64,000 nucleotides of DNA from Paenibacillus polymyxa M1. Lineage in GTDB: Bacteria > Bacillota > Bacilli > Paenibacillales > Paenibacillaceae. This document shows positions 45,643 through 54,945 of this stretch, piece by piece. Both the position numbers and the translations under genes were made by a program. The notes below the pieces were generated by a model, which saw nothing but the letters and a program-made list of their open reading frames with translations, had not been told where the DNA came from and made no database searches. Within the stretch, counting starts at the first letter, position 1. The number at the start of each line of letters is the position of its first letter. The stretch spans positions 5,202,501-5,266,500 of the forward strand of contig NC_017542.1 in assembly GCF_000237325.1 (NCBI RefSeq), in the 5' to 3' direction.

Positions 45643-45949
45643 GTGTTGTTAGCAGAAACATCTGATTCAACAGGTTCCTATATCGGCAAGTTAGAGCGTG
45701 GTGAGATCAATGTACAAATTAAAAATTTGGAGAAAATAGCCGCGGCACTCAATACAAACGTTTTTGCATTTTTTGACCCCAATCCATATGAAGAACTCTA
45801 AAGTCAGCCCTAGATATGGGGAAAGCATTTATATTTTTTCACAAGAGAGTGAAGCAGAGCAAAATAAAGCTTATCGCATTTTAAAGGAACTGATTACAGA
45901 GAGTGAGCTTCTTAAAGATAACTCCGATGATTCCAAAGACAAGAGATGA
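45643..45949 (+). pseudogene. Remnant of a small XRE-type HTH regulator
   Basis: Frame one from 45643 to 45801 reads TGSYIGKLERGEINVQIKNL, then EKIAAALNTNVFAFFDPNP, clearly helices 3-5 of an XRE domain, but the first two helices are missing and no start codon with ribosome binding site exists. It stops at 45799-45801. A second frame (45764-45949) continues with QESEAEQNKAYRILKELITESELL, which looks like the C-terminal part. So the gene lost its start and has a frameshift. It is antisense to neither AloR gene and lies between them. Confidence 0.65.
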
Positions 45950-45996
45950 GTTTAATATTTTTTAAAATTTGTTATATATTCTACGAAGAATAAAAA

Positions 45997-46040
45997 AGAC
46001 TAGGTACTTTTCTACTTAATAAGTAAAAAGTACCTAGTCT
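45997..46040. terminator. Bidirectional terminator between the XRE remnant and aloR2
   Basis: A 14-bp stem (AGACTAGGTACTTT 45997-46010, AAAGTACCTAGTCT 46027-46040) has A tracts on the left and T tracts on the right. It ends transcription from the minus-strand regulator and any plus-strand transcript. Confidence 0.85.
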
Positions 46041-46050
46041 TTTTTGTGGT

Positions 46051-47448
46051 TTAAGGAATCATCTGGTTTACATTATGCTGTACTTCTTCAAGTAATTTTT
46101 CATATTCCTCCCGTTGTACGTTCGTAGAATGATCTTTATACTTTTCAAATAATAATGTAATAGACTTGATATAGTAGGCTTTATCATTCAATTGAGAAGA
46201 TGCTTTGAAGCTTTTCAACATAGCATCCATGGCTTTCAAATAAGCTTCTTTATTAAAATAATAGCGACTAAGCTCAAGAAAAAAACGAGAATAAGTGATC
46301 AGATTATAATTCGTATGATAGTAAGAAATATTGGTATTTAATTCTCTGAATTTATCAATTTTTTCGGCAAAGAGAATTAAGATTTCATCTATTGGATAAT
46401 TGTAGGCATTAGCTGACTCAACAATAGTCAATAGCCCGTGTAATATCTCTTGCGGGTTATTTCTAAGAAGCTCAACATAGGCTGGCAAACTATCCATTTT
46501 CCCCATTAGAATTTCGAGACTTAACTTGTTTGCTTTCGCCCACATTTTAAATTTTTCTGCCTCTATCCTCCCTATATCGTCAAGCCCTTCAAAACCAGTT
46601 AACTCTGCGTAATAAGGAATAAAATCCAGGGCCTTTTGATATAACCCTTGTTTCTCGTAGGCATTTCCTTTCAATAAAAAGGATTGACCATAATACACGA
46701 TTAGACGCCTTTCTGTGTTTAGTGGCTTAACTTCACGACTCTTCAATTTTTCTCTGACCTGCTGTTGATAGATATTCGTAGCTAGTACTCTTAGTTCTTC
46801 AGCATACTGTATAACCGTCTCACAATCATCAAGTTGAAAATAGGCATTAGCCAATTTTAATAATGCATCTAATTGGTAATTATAGGGAAGATTTCTTCGA
46901 AACGGAGCAAACTTTATAGCTGCTTGACGATTATTATCCAAGTCAGTATTCAGAGAGTTACAAAACAATCTGTATTGACTAATAGCCAACCGCTCCGAGC
47001 AGTAATATCTTTCGTTTTCTATCACACACTCGTAAAAAGGGACAGCTTCGTTTTCCCTCCCACCTTCATGCAATTCTTCTGCAAACTCAAATACTGTCGA
47101 CACATAGGACAAGTCCTCCGTTAGTCTCGACAATACCCTTTGAATACACTCCTTCCTCCCCAACTCTACACAACGCAATAAAAAAGGTTTGATCCGTTTC
47201 CAGTGCCCTTTCCCCTCGTGAAAGCATTCATCTATGTACAGCTCATACAGCCAGCCTTCTGGATATCCTAATGCCTTAGTAATCAAGTCCATCTGCCGAA
47301 CGGAGATCGGCTTGGGTGGGTTACTGTTCAGCATGGTGCTAAATGTACCACGATTAATACCAGATATTTTACTAAAGCTGCTAAATGTATATCCCCTTTG
47401 CTTTAGTTCGGTCTCTATCGTCGAGCGGATCGTAGGTGTGTGTTCCAT
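46051..47448 (-). CDS. Second AloR-like RRNPP regulator, no peptide gene
   Basis: A 465-residue paralogue of the protein at 44061-45464, with the same HTH (IRSTIETELKQRGYTFSSFSKISGINRGTFSTML), the nearly identical PPKPISVRQMDLITKAL linker and TPR-like repeats. The two align over the whole length with clear but partial identity. The ATG at 47448 has GAGGGGG upstream. Only 10 bp separate its stop from the terminator stem, so no propeptide gene fits downstream; it may respond to the neighbour's peptide or to another one. It is divergent from the sigma factor gene. Confidence 0.8.
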   Translation of the reverse strand: MEHTPTIRSTIETELKQRGYTFSSFSKISGINRGTFSTMLNSNPPKPISVRQMDLITKALGYPEGWLYELYIDECFHEGKGHWKRIKPFLLRCVELGRKECIQRVLSRLTEDLSYVSTVFEFAEELHEGGRENEAVPFYECVIENERYYCSERLAISQYRLFCNSLNTDLDNNRQAAIKFAPFRRNLPYNYQLDALLKLANAYFQLDDCETVIQYAEELRVLATNIYQQQVREKLKSREVKPLNTERRLIVYYGQSFLLKGNAYEKQGLYQKALDFIPYYAELTGFEGLDDIGRIEAEKFKMWAKANKLSLEILMGKMDSLPAYVELLRNNPQEILHGLLTIVESANAYNYPIDEILILFAEKIDKFRELNTNISYYHTNYNLITYSRFFLELSRYYFNKEAYLKAMDAMLKSFKASSQLNDKAYYIKSITLLFEKYKDHSTNVQREEYEKLLEEVQHNVNQMIP

Positions 47449-47744
47449 TTCAATCCCCCTCAATATAGTGCAGATATAATCGTAAGTCATACTTAACATG
47501 TGATTTCGCTCGTAAGAAATTCATTTCATTACAAAATAATTAAAATAGTGAAATATATGGTCTATAAAGTCATTTTATTTTATGATGCCTTAGAAAGCAG
47601 CCTTTTTTTTACGAATTCCGTGATAATTGAAAAGTTGAATGAGGTGCATGTGGAGAAGCATTAAAAGCAAACTTCAAGTTTTTTTATTTGAATGTCACAA
47701 ATGCATATCTTTTTCAGTTATATAGGCAGAAGGGAGGGACGTTA

Positions 47745-48320
47745 ATGGAAAAACTAAATACTGATAATCAAAACACAGATATCAATCTTGTCATAGAGCA
47801 GGTCCAAGCAGGCGACAAACAAGCATACACACATATCATACGGCGCTATCAACAACAGATCTTTTTATACTGCTACTATTTACTTAAAAATCGGGAAGAA
47901 GCGGAAGATGCTGCTCAAGAAATATTCATTAGAGGGCTAGAACATATACATCATTTTGTACCTACCGTCTCTTTTTCAGCTTGGCTTTACAAAATCGCTC
48001 AAAACCACTGTACTGACTTATTAAAAAGAAACGCTAGAACATTCAAATCCTTCATTCAGTACAAACTGAACCTAAAGCAACAGCCAATACACGAATATAC
48101 AAATTTAATCCACGAGTTACTGGATCAGCTAACATTAAAAGATCGCCAGATTTTATTATTACGTTCGCTTGAGGATTACAACTACGAAGAGATTGCTACA
48201 ATTATGGGGCTAAAATCGTCCACGATCCGAAAAAGGTATGAGCGACTCCGTAAAAAGCTAATCAACTACAATGAAAAGGGAGGAAAACAAATTGAGCACT
48301 CATTTAAACCCGGAAGATAA
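47745..48320 (+). CDS. ECF-type RNA polymerase sigma factor
   Basis: A 191-residue sigma-70 family factor. Region 2 is YCYYLLKNREEAEDAAQEIFIRGLEHI (about residues 45-70), FSAWLYKIAQNHCTDLLKR is 2.4, and region 4 is LTLKDRQILLLRSLEDYNYEEIATIMGLK...RYERLRKKL (about 125-165). The frame is open further upstream, but ATG 47745 has AAGGGAGGG. It overlaps the next gene by 29 bp, which is normal for sigma/anti-sigma pairs. Target genes are unknown. Confidence 0.9.
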   Translation: MEKLNTDNQNTDINLVIEQVQAGDKQAYTHIIRRYQQQIFLYCYYLLKNREEAEDAAQEIFIRGLEHIHHFVPTVSFSAWLYKIAQNHCTDLLKRNARTFKSFIQYKLNLKQQPIHEYTNLIHELLDQLTLKDRQILLLRSLEDYNYEEIATIMGLKSSTIRKRYERLRKKLINYNEKGGKQIEHSFKPGR

Positions 48321-49425
48321 AGAAATTGAGCACTTACAAAAGCTTATTCGAAATACCCCTTTCCAAGTGGATTTAATTGATAGAACCATGGAACGCTATA
48401 GTAATAAGAGCTATAAGCAATCTAGCTCTCGTTCAAAAGGAGTTCGCAATACCTTTTTCGGGACCTCCGCTGCACTTGTAGTAGCGTTTGCACTTGTCGT
48501 TAGTACTGGATTTATTTCACCAACAATGGCTTCGTCCTTGAAACAAATTCCAGGTATAGATTCTATATTCCAGCTTGCTGGTGATCTTGGTTTACAAACA
48601 GCAGACGAAAAAGGGCTAGTATCAAAGCCAAATCTTAGTGATACTCACGATGGCCTGACTCTCAGCGTACCAGAGGTCATGTTTGATGGAACACGTGTAT
48701 CCATTGCCTTAGAACGACAAACCACTGACAAAAGATTTTTAAACACTGAATTACCCTTATTACTTGATGACTTAATATTTTTTATTAATGGAAAAGAAAT
48801 CAACTCTTCTTATGCGCCTGCAAACACTACTAACTCTATTGACCCATATATGATACCTGGAAAAAATAAAAACTCAACAATTATACAGTTTTCAGATTTA
48901 CGCAACCAAGGGGGTAAATCTTTCCCAGATAAGTTTGATTTAACAATTTCCATGCCTGTCTCTGGTATCAAGCAGCCCTTCAAAATAGAAATTGCAGTGG
49001 AAAAAAACACAAAAAATAACCTGACTTTTACGCCATCTCTTAAACGAAAGTTCCAAAACATCGACTATACTCTGGAAAAGATTGAGCTCACGCCGATTAC
49101 AACCAGCATCACAACTCGCATAAAGCTACCTGACAATTTAAAAATTTCTTCGTCACTTCCTTTTTTGAGTTATGAAATTTACGATGACAAAGGAAAGCAA
49201 CTAAATTTTATAAGCAACAACGGTTGGAGTGCTACGGATGGAAACGTTCTGATAAGTGATTCACGTTTTGAACCTTTCACCTCTCTCCCCAAAGCAATTA
49301 CTATAAAGGTCTACAAAAATATCTTTAACAAGGATGATAAGAGTAAATTTGAACTAGACAAAGATGGAAATCCGAAAATAGAGTATTTCCCTGATCTGGA
49401 GATTACTTACCCGATTAATCCATGA
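48292..49425 (+). CDS. DUF4179 anti-sigma-like membrane protein
   Basis: The 377-residue protein has an N-terminal cytoplasmic part (about 1-50), one membrane helix (FFGTSAALVVAFALVVSTGFI, about 60-80) and a large outer domain. The outer part shows the DUF4179 pattern (ASSLKQIPGIDSIFQLAGDLGL, DGLTLSVPEVMFDGTRVSIAL). DUF4179 proteins are encoded next to ECF sigma genes and are thought to hold the factor until a signal arrives. The TTG at 48292 has GGGAGG upstream; the ATG at 48271 lacks one. It forms an operon with the sigma gene. Confidence 0.85.
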   Translation: MSTHLNPEDKEIEHLQKLIRNTPFQVDLIDRTMERYSNKSYKQSSSRSKGVRNTFFGTSAALVVAFALVVSTGFISPTMASSLKQIPGIDSIFQLAGDLGLQTADEKGLVSKPNLSDTHDGLTLSVPEVMFDGTRVSIALERQTTDKRFLNTELPLLLDDLIFFINGKEINSSYAPANTTNSIDPYMIPGKNKNSTIIQFSDLRNQGGKSFPDKFDLTISMPVSGIKQPFKIEIAVEKNTKNNLTFTPSLKRKFQNIDYTLEKIELTPITTSITTRIKLPDNLKISSSLPFLSYEIYDDKGKQLNFISNNGWSATDGNVLISDSRFEPFTSLPKAITIKVYKNIFNKDDKSKFELDKDGNPKIEYFPDLEITYPINP

Positions 49426-49483
49426 TAATAAAAATAAGTGAAGGAAGTGAAGCGTATTTCACCTCCTTCACTGCATATAAATA

Positions 49484-49846
49484 CTATCTTTCAACCTTAA
49501 AAGTATAAACTCCAAGTTTGTCTCCATTAGATTTAAAGGCTTCAACCTGAGCTGTACCATAGCCAATCATCTTAGCTTTATTTCCATGAAGTTCGACAAC
49601 ATCACTTCCATACAAAATCATCCAGTTATAACCATCCATTTTATACGTGCTACCTATTCCTAAACGAAGTGGAGGAGTATCCTGCTTTGTAATGGGCGCT
49701 TTTTCTCCTTTTGCAAGTTCAAAAGTTACCGTAACTTTTGCTGGGGTTACAGCTGATGCCGTTGAACTTACTGGTGAAGCGGAGGCTACTCCCCCTAAAG
49801 ATAAAGCTAACGCAGAAATTGATAGTGCTAAGATCGCTCTTTTCAT
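49484..49846 (-). CDS. Small secreted protein, Ig-like fold likely
   Basis: The 120-residue protein has a signal peptide (ILALSISALALSLGGVASA, cleavage near 22) and a beta-rich domain of about 95 residues (KVTVTFELAKGEKAP, LRLGIGSTYKMDGYNW, GDVVE-type strand, MIGYGTAQVEAFKSNGDKL). It resembles short Big-type surface proteins but I cannot name a family. AAGAGGAG precedes the ATG. It is convergent with the anti-sigma gene and may be part of its regulon; this is a guess. Confidence 0.7.
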   Translation of the reverse strand: MKRAILALSISALALSLGGVASASPVSSTASAVTPAKVTVTFELAKGEKAPITKQDTPPLRLGIGSTYKMDGYNWMILYGSDVVELHGNKAKMIGYGTAQVEAFKSNGDKLGVYTFKVER

Positions 49847-50064
49847 TTGTCATTTCTCCTCTTTAAGTATTTGTACTGATTAAACATTAGACTTCCAAGC
49901 AATTCTAGCCAGTAGACATCACCAAAATACGAGTTATTTCATTTCTTTCATCTCCTTCTTCTAATTAATTCCATTCTAATTCTTGATGTGTTACAAAAAT
50001 AATAGAAATAAACATATCATTTCATTTTTTACAAAATAATCATATATGAGTTTTCTCGTATAAA

Positions 50065-50102
50065 AAATGAGCAGATAGGATACTAAATCCCCCTGCTCAT
50101 TT
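50065..50102 (-). terminator. Terminator of the GH44/GH26 gene
   Basis: AAATGAGCAG (50065-50074) and CTGCTCATTT (50093-50102) form a 10-bp stem, followed on the minus strand by TTTTTATA. Confidence 0.85.
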
Positions 50103-50123
50103 CAGCGATTGTATTTATATCAT

Positions 50124-53100
50124 TTAATTAGCTGTCGGTTCAGTTCCCCAAACAAGTACGCCATTATGGTACAAGGTAGCTTTCATATGATCGGCATATG
50201 AGGTTTGTGTGCCTTTGTACGAGTAATCGTCACTTTCGTTGTAATTCGACCAGTCTGTTTTATGAATACGGGTTTGGATTTCGCCCGTGCTTCCTCCAGG
50301 TGCTAACACGCCTGCGTCCGAGTTGAAGCTGACTTCCAAATAATAATCGGCACTGGTTGCAGCCTTCTCCATTTTAACCAGTTTACCGTTCAGCTTCGAG
50401 CAGCTCAGCGCCGCATAGTCACAGTTGAAAGTCTGCTCACGGTCACCGTCGATCGTGTAGTAGTAACGAATCTTCAACTCGTTGAGCGGTACGGGGGTTG
50501 TGCCTTGGTTTACAATTTGGAAGTGCGGATTCAGGTGATTGTCGTTCACCTTGGTATCCGCTGTGCGATACTGGAGCAGCAGTCCTGTTGTTGGCTGCTG
50601 AGTATCCACTTTTGGCGCTGCGCTAGCCGTGTTCGACAGCGTCTGTCCTGCATCGTTCTTCGCTACGACTTGGTAGTAGTACGTCGTGTCTGCCGTTACA
50701 GCTGTGTCAGTGTAGCTACTGCCATATACATCACTCACTACAGTGGCGAACGCGCCGTTTTCAGCCGTCGAACGCTTCACTTCATAGCTTTTTGCATTCG
50801 CCGATGCTGTCCAGCTTAGCGATACTTTCGCCGTTTCGCCCGCGGCGTTCAGCGTGAAGCTGCCCGGTACTGACGGCTGTTCGGTAATGCCATACGTTTT
50901 TAAGTTCGTTGGAAGCTCATCAAGCGTAATAACGTTCGGATGATTATACACTATTTTCAGATGCTCAAGGCTGTTTTGTTTACCGTCTCTCAGGAAATCC
51001 CCATACCATGTAGCAAACCAGCTCCAATGGGCTTGATATGCCTTCATTAGATCAGGGTCCGGGATCGGTCCGTTTTCGCTCATGGCAACTAACTTTTTGT
51101 CCTTGCCCAATGTAACAAGGTCTTCGTATTTTGCAATTTGAGGGCTGTAATCACCTGCTTGCGGATAAGAGTCAAAGCTCAAAATATCCACATATTCGTC
51201 TCCAGGATACCAGTCTGGAGCAACAGAATTCCATACCCATATCAGATTGTTCAATTTATGCACATTCGTCAAACGATCATGCATCAAAATATACAATTTT
51301 TTAACAGGCTCAGGACCTTTGGCGCCCCACCAGAACCATTTGCCTTCCGCTTCATGCAAAGGACGGAACAGGACAGGAACCTTCGCATCCTGCAGCTTCT
51401 TCAATTGCCCTGCGATCACATCGATATCGCGAATAAGTAATTTATAATCCTCGGACTCTGGATGGCTCATCGCATATTCTATATCGAATGTGGTCGAATC
51501 GGCATAGAAGCCTCTCCACCATTCTTTTCCCTGCGTATCGATCAGACCTTTCGGAGCGTTCCAGTGCCATGCAAAGGTAACGATGCCTCCTTGCTTATCC
51601 CATGCAATCGCCTTTTCCGTCTCTGTAGAACTAAGACCATGCTCCGCTCTGCTTGGCGAATAGTCGATCAGATCAAGCGCTGCAATCGCCGGCTTTTTAC
51701 CTACATTAGCTTGAAGCCAATCAATTTCGTTCATTTCCTCTTGACCAGAGAGCATATTCTTCCCGTATTGATCAACCAGGTAGTTCATCAATGCTTTTGC
51801 TTCTACCGTCGCATTCGGATTAGTGAGCGTTTTGGTTACCGCATGGGGTGGGCGATCAGCAGCAGGCTCCAGCCTGACATAGTCGATATCGTACCAGCCC
51901 CAGCCTGTTTCAAAACCGATCGTATTCGCGCCTGCATTCAACAGAAGCTTGCCTCCGGAAGTTTCTTTGAAATCAGCCGTTTTCCCGAGCACCAGTTCTC
52001 CAAACGCTTTGCCGTTTAATGAGAAATTCGTGCGTTTGTCATCATGAGGAGAACGATAGCCGATTGTAAGATTGTACAGACCTGCCGTGGGAGCCTGGAT
52101 CGTCATCGTTAGAGAATCCCCTGCATTGTGAAAATTCGTTACATAACCAGTACCGGAGTAGCCAGTTCCACTGGATTCTACAATGGTTCCCTTCAGCGTG
52201 CCGTCTTCAGCTTCATAGCGAACCGGATCGTTTACAGACACCTTCGGAACCGCTTTCAAAATGTTAGATTCGCTCGTTCCCTTATTTGTCTTGGCGGTTA
52301 CTTTGTAATAGTATGAAGAGCCGTTCGTTAAGTTAGTATCCGTATAAGACGTTTCGATTAAGCTGGCTGCTACAGTAGTAAAAGGGCCGTTTTCATCCGT
52401 TGCCCGCTGTACACTGTAGCCCACAACTCCGTTGGAAGCGTCCCAGGACAAATGGACTTGCCCATCGCCTGCCTCTGCTTTCAGCTTAAAGCCCTCAGGA
52501 TTTTCCACTGGTGGCACAGACGTATCTTTACCGGCAGTCAGCACGATATGATAAGCCGTCAAAGGCGGTACGGTATAAGTAAAACGGTTGCCTGAAATTT
52601 GCGTGATTGGCGCTGCTTCTTTAATTTGCGAGCTAGTTTTATCGAAGCCCCATACTTTACCGAAGCCATAAGTCGTCTCACTAGAAAGATCAAATTGGGC
52701 GTCGAATGCGCTGTCCATGCTTTTATTCATGACTACGAGGTGCAGTTCCTTGTCGGATGCATTTGTTATGGAAGCATGCACTGAGCTGTTGACAATATCC
52801 GACGTTTTCGCACTAACACTGGTGTTACCAAAAGTAGAGCTTTTTCCGTCATAATTGCGGTAAAGCTTGTAAGCGGCATTAACGTAGTTGTTGGCACCAT
52901 CCTGTAACTTCCAGTAGTTTGCCATATAGACATCATTTTTGCCTAAAATCCCGAGCACATCAGCCATCGCAATACCGCCGGAAATATCATTTTCGCCGCC
53001 ATAGCTATACTCGGTCATTGCCAGCTTGGTTCCTGGATAATATTTATCCACCGACTGCTTCAATCGAGGCAGTATAGGCAAAAATTCGCTGTTCCACTGG

Positions 53101-54188
53101 GCGATCCAGCTATCTTCCTTATAGGTCGGGTCCCACAAAGTACGAGGTGCCTGCATTCTGGCTTGCTTCGTTTCGTCATTGCCTACCTCATTCGTAATTC
53201 GTATGCCTCCGCCCATCGCTTCGGGATACCAGTGCACATCGAAAACATCCAGCAATCTCTTGCCTTCGGCTTGCGAACTGAGGCGCATTTGATCCAGGTA
53301 ATAGTCCACGAACCAGCTATAGCTACCTTTTACAGAGTCCCAATCAGGTGCGGTTTGGAGATCTTTATAAGCGCCAAAACCGTAAAGAACCGGCCCAAAA
53401 ATTTCTGCACCCGCGTCAACCGCCTTCACAGCTTTGGATAAGCTTACTGACCGGTCTACCAACTCTTTCGCCCCAACCTTTTCGCCATGAATACGCGGAT
53501 GCGTATGCGACCAGAGAGCAGGTTCATTGTCGAGTGCATATCCTTTCACACCCGTCTTTGTTGAAGCAGCGCCATACTTGTTCACTAAAAAATGGACGAA
53601 CTCATCCGCATAGACCCGATTGTCATTCAGATCAGGCTGTAGCTGAAACGGTGCATTTTTGGCGTTTACGACCTGATTCCAACGAGCGGAAGGGGCTTTT
53701 TCGCTTTCCTGCACACTGCCGTTTCCATCCTTGGCCACGTAGCCGGCCATCGGCAACGTAACTAAAGAATAAGCGCCTAGCTTCAGCGATTGATCATGAA
53801 ACGAAGTCGTCACCGCTCCCGGTTTTTCGCATTCTGATCCTGTCAGGCCACCGTTATTACATAAAAAGTTATCGCTGGATTGCTGCCAGTCACTTCCTGC
53901 ATTGGACATATTGTTTTCCCAGTTGTATCCGGTCATTCGATTGCCACCAAGTCGTCTGGCGGCCATATTTTCATCGCCTGCCAAATCCTGATTCGTACCG
54001 TATATATAAGGACTAATAGGCTTACGATCCTTGGATGTATCTACTTTAATGGTAATAGTTTTTGCCGTTTGACCGTGAACTACAGTTGGAGCTGGTAGAG
54101 CCCCTCCTACTATCATTGTGCATGCCATGACGACAGGCAGCCATTTGGAACGTTTGAACAAAAGATTACTACTATTTTTCGCCCTCAT
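50124..54188 (-). CDS. Modular secreted cellulase/mannanase (GH44-FN3-CBM35-GH26-FN3-CBM3)
   Basis: A 1354-residue enzyme, with start MRAKNSS (ATG 54188, AAAGGAGG upstream) and a signal peptide ending near 40. GH44 covers about 40-540: NEPALW holds the acid/base Glu, TEYSYGG the nucleophile. An FN3 (about 570-655) and CBM35 (YEAEDGTLKGT start, about 660-790) follow. GH26 runs about 795-1090: FRPLHEAEGKWFWW holds the acid/base Glu, SENGPIPD the nucleophile. A second FN3 (about 1105-1190) and a C-terminal CBM3 (LLLQYRTADTKVNDNHLNPH) close it. Cel44C-Man26A of P. polymyxa has about this size and order, degrading cellulose/xyloglucan-type and mannan chains. Confidence 0.95.
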   Translation of the reverse strand: MRAKNSSNLLFKRSKWLPVVMACTMIVGGALPAPTVVHGQTAKTITIKVDTSKDRKPISPYIYGTNQDLAGDENMAARRLGGNRMTGYNWENNMSNAGSDWQQSSDNFLCNNGGLTGSECEKPGAVTTSFHDQSLKLGAYSLVTLPMAGYVAKDGNGSVQESEKAPSARWNQVVNAKNAPFQLQPDLNDNRVYADEFVHFLVNKYGAASTKTGVKGYALDNEPALWSHTHPRIHGEKVGAKELVDRSVSLSKAVKAVDAGAEIFGPVLYGFGAYKDLQTAPDWDSVKGSYSWFVDYYLDQMRLSSQAEGKRLLDVFDVHWYPEAMGGGIRITNEVGNDETKQARMQAPRTLWDPTYKEDSWIAQWNSEFLPILPRLKQSVDKYYPGTKLAMTEYSYGGENDISGGIAMADVLGILGKNDVYMANYWKLQDGANNYVNAAYKLYRNYDGKSSTFGNTSVSAKTSDIVNSSVHASITNASDKELHLVVMNKSMDSAFDAQFDLSSETTYGFGKVWGFDKTSSQIKEAAPITQISGNRFTYTVPPLTAYHIVLTAGKDTSVPPVENPEGFKLKAEAGDGQVHLSWDASNGVVGYSVQRATDENGPFTTVAASLIETSYTDTNLTNGSSYYYKVTAKTNKGTSESNILKAVPKVSVNDPVRYEAEDGTLKGTIVESSGTGYSGTGYVTNFHNAGDSLTMTIQAPTAGLYNLTIGYRSPHDDKRTNFSLNGKAFGELVLGKTADFKETSGGKLLLNAGANTIGFETGWGWYDIDYVRLEPAADRPPHAVTKTLTNPNATVEAKALMNYLVDQYGKNMLSGQEEMNEIDWLQANVGKKPAIAALDLIDYSPSRAEHGLSSTETEKAIAWDKQGGIVTFAWHWNAPKGLIDTQGKEWWRGFYADSTTFDIEYAMSHPESEDYKLLIRDIDVIAGQLKKLQDAKVPVLFRPLHEAEGKWFWWGAKGPEPVKKLYILMHDRLTNVHKLNNLIWVWNSVAPDWYPGDEYVDILSFDSYPQAGDYSPQIAKYEDLVTLGKDKKLVAMSENGPIPDPDLMKAYQAHWSWFATWYGDFLRDGKQNSLEHLKIVYNHPNVITLDELPTNLKTYGITEQPSVPGSFTLNAAGETAKVSLSWTASANAKSYEVKRSTAENGAFATVVSDVYGSSYTDTAVTADTTYYYQVVAKNDAGQTLSNTASAAPKVDTQQPTTGLLLQYRTADTKVNDNHLNPHFQIVNQGTTPVPLNELKIRYYYTIDGDREQTFNCDYAALSCSKLNGKLVKMEKAATSADYYLEVSFNSDAGVLAPGGSTGEIQTRIHKTDWSNYNESDDYSYKGTQTSYADHMKATLYHNGVLVWGTEPTAN

Positions 54189-54532
54189 ACCGCTTTCCTC
54201 CTTTACATTTGAAAAGAGCAGCACCCCATACGAGTGCCGCTCCATCAGGCTTTAAGGCTCCTGATTCCTAACGAGTTAATCGTTCCGGTACAGCGTCTCG
54301 AATCTCCAGGTATTCGGTTGATTACACTCTCCTCTCCGTCCGAAATTCAGAATTGCTCGGATCTTCAAATGTTGTAATACAGCTTTGCTATACGTTCTAC
54401 CGACCAAATCTTCATATCGAACCATTTATGGGACGTAATGTCCATATACATAGATTATTCCATATATCCATATAGCAGAACATTGACTAGAGTTAACTTA
54501 TTAAATAACTTTATAGCCTGAGTATAGAAAAA
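54189..54532. other. Upstream region of the GH44/GH26 gene
   Basis: No gene is seen. The region should carry the promoter and catabolite control, but no clear -35/-10 or cre-like palindrome stands out. A short tandem-like CATATATCCATATA is near 54461-54475. Confidence 0.4.
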
Positions 54533-54552
54533 AGCCCCTTAGCCAAGGGGCT
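54533..54552. terminator. Bidirectional terminator before 54562
   Basis: AGCCCCTT (54533-54540) and AAGGGGCT (54545-54552) form an 8-bp stem with an AGCC loop, flanked by A and T tracts. It ends the gene at 54562 on the minus strand. Confidence 0.85.
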
Positions 54553-54561
54553 TTTTTATCT

Positions 54562-54945
54562 CTACCGTACTTTATCCTTTTGAATAAGCTCATAGTAAAT
54601 TCGTGCAGGCTCGGCATCTCCAGTAGATAAAATGTATTCTGCTAAAGGTGCGCACAGCTTTTGGAGATAGAAGGAGTACAGCAGTTCAGCTGTGTCAAAA
54701 TGAATGTTCAACACTCGTTTCATCAGTTCTTCAAATTTGTTATAATCCAGTTCTTCCGGGCTAATATCAAACGGGTATTCTGGAAAGGTTTGTTTTTGAA
54801 TCTCAACAAATTGTTCCTTAAGTTTCGGTTGATTGCCTGATCGTGCAGCCGAAAAATTCATCATAAAAAAAGATACAAAATCTGTCTCACGGTCGCTTAA
54901 CCCATAATACTCACACCAGCGCATGAACATCAGCGGTTTTACCAT
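54562..54945 (-). CDS. Hypothetical protein, 127 residues
   Basis: A soluble, helix-rich protein with aromatic-rich segments (FMRWCEYYGLSDRETDFVSFFMM; IHFDTAELLYSFYLQKLC). It has no signal, membrane span or known motif that I recognise. The ATG has AAAGGAGA upstream, and a strong terminator follows, so it is a real single-gene unit. Confidence 0.65.
   Translation of the reverse strand: MVKPLMFMRWCEYYGLSDRETDFVSFFMMNFSAARSGNQPKLKEQFVEIQKQTFPEYPFDISPEELDYNKFEELMKRVLNIHFDTAELLYSFYLQKLCAPLAEYILSTGDAEPARIYYELIQKDKVR

Noticed and set aside
45764..45949. Stand-alone 61-residue protein gene
   Set aside because: No ribosome binding site, and its content continues a broken XRE regulator, so it is described as part of a pseudogene.
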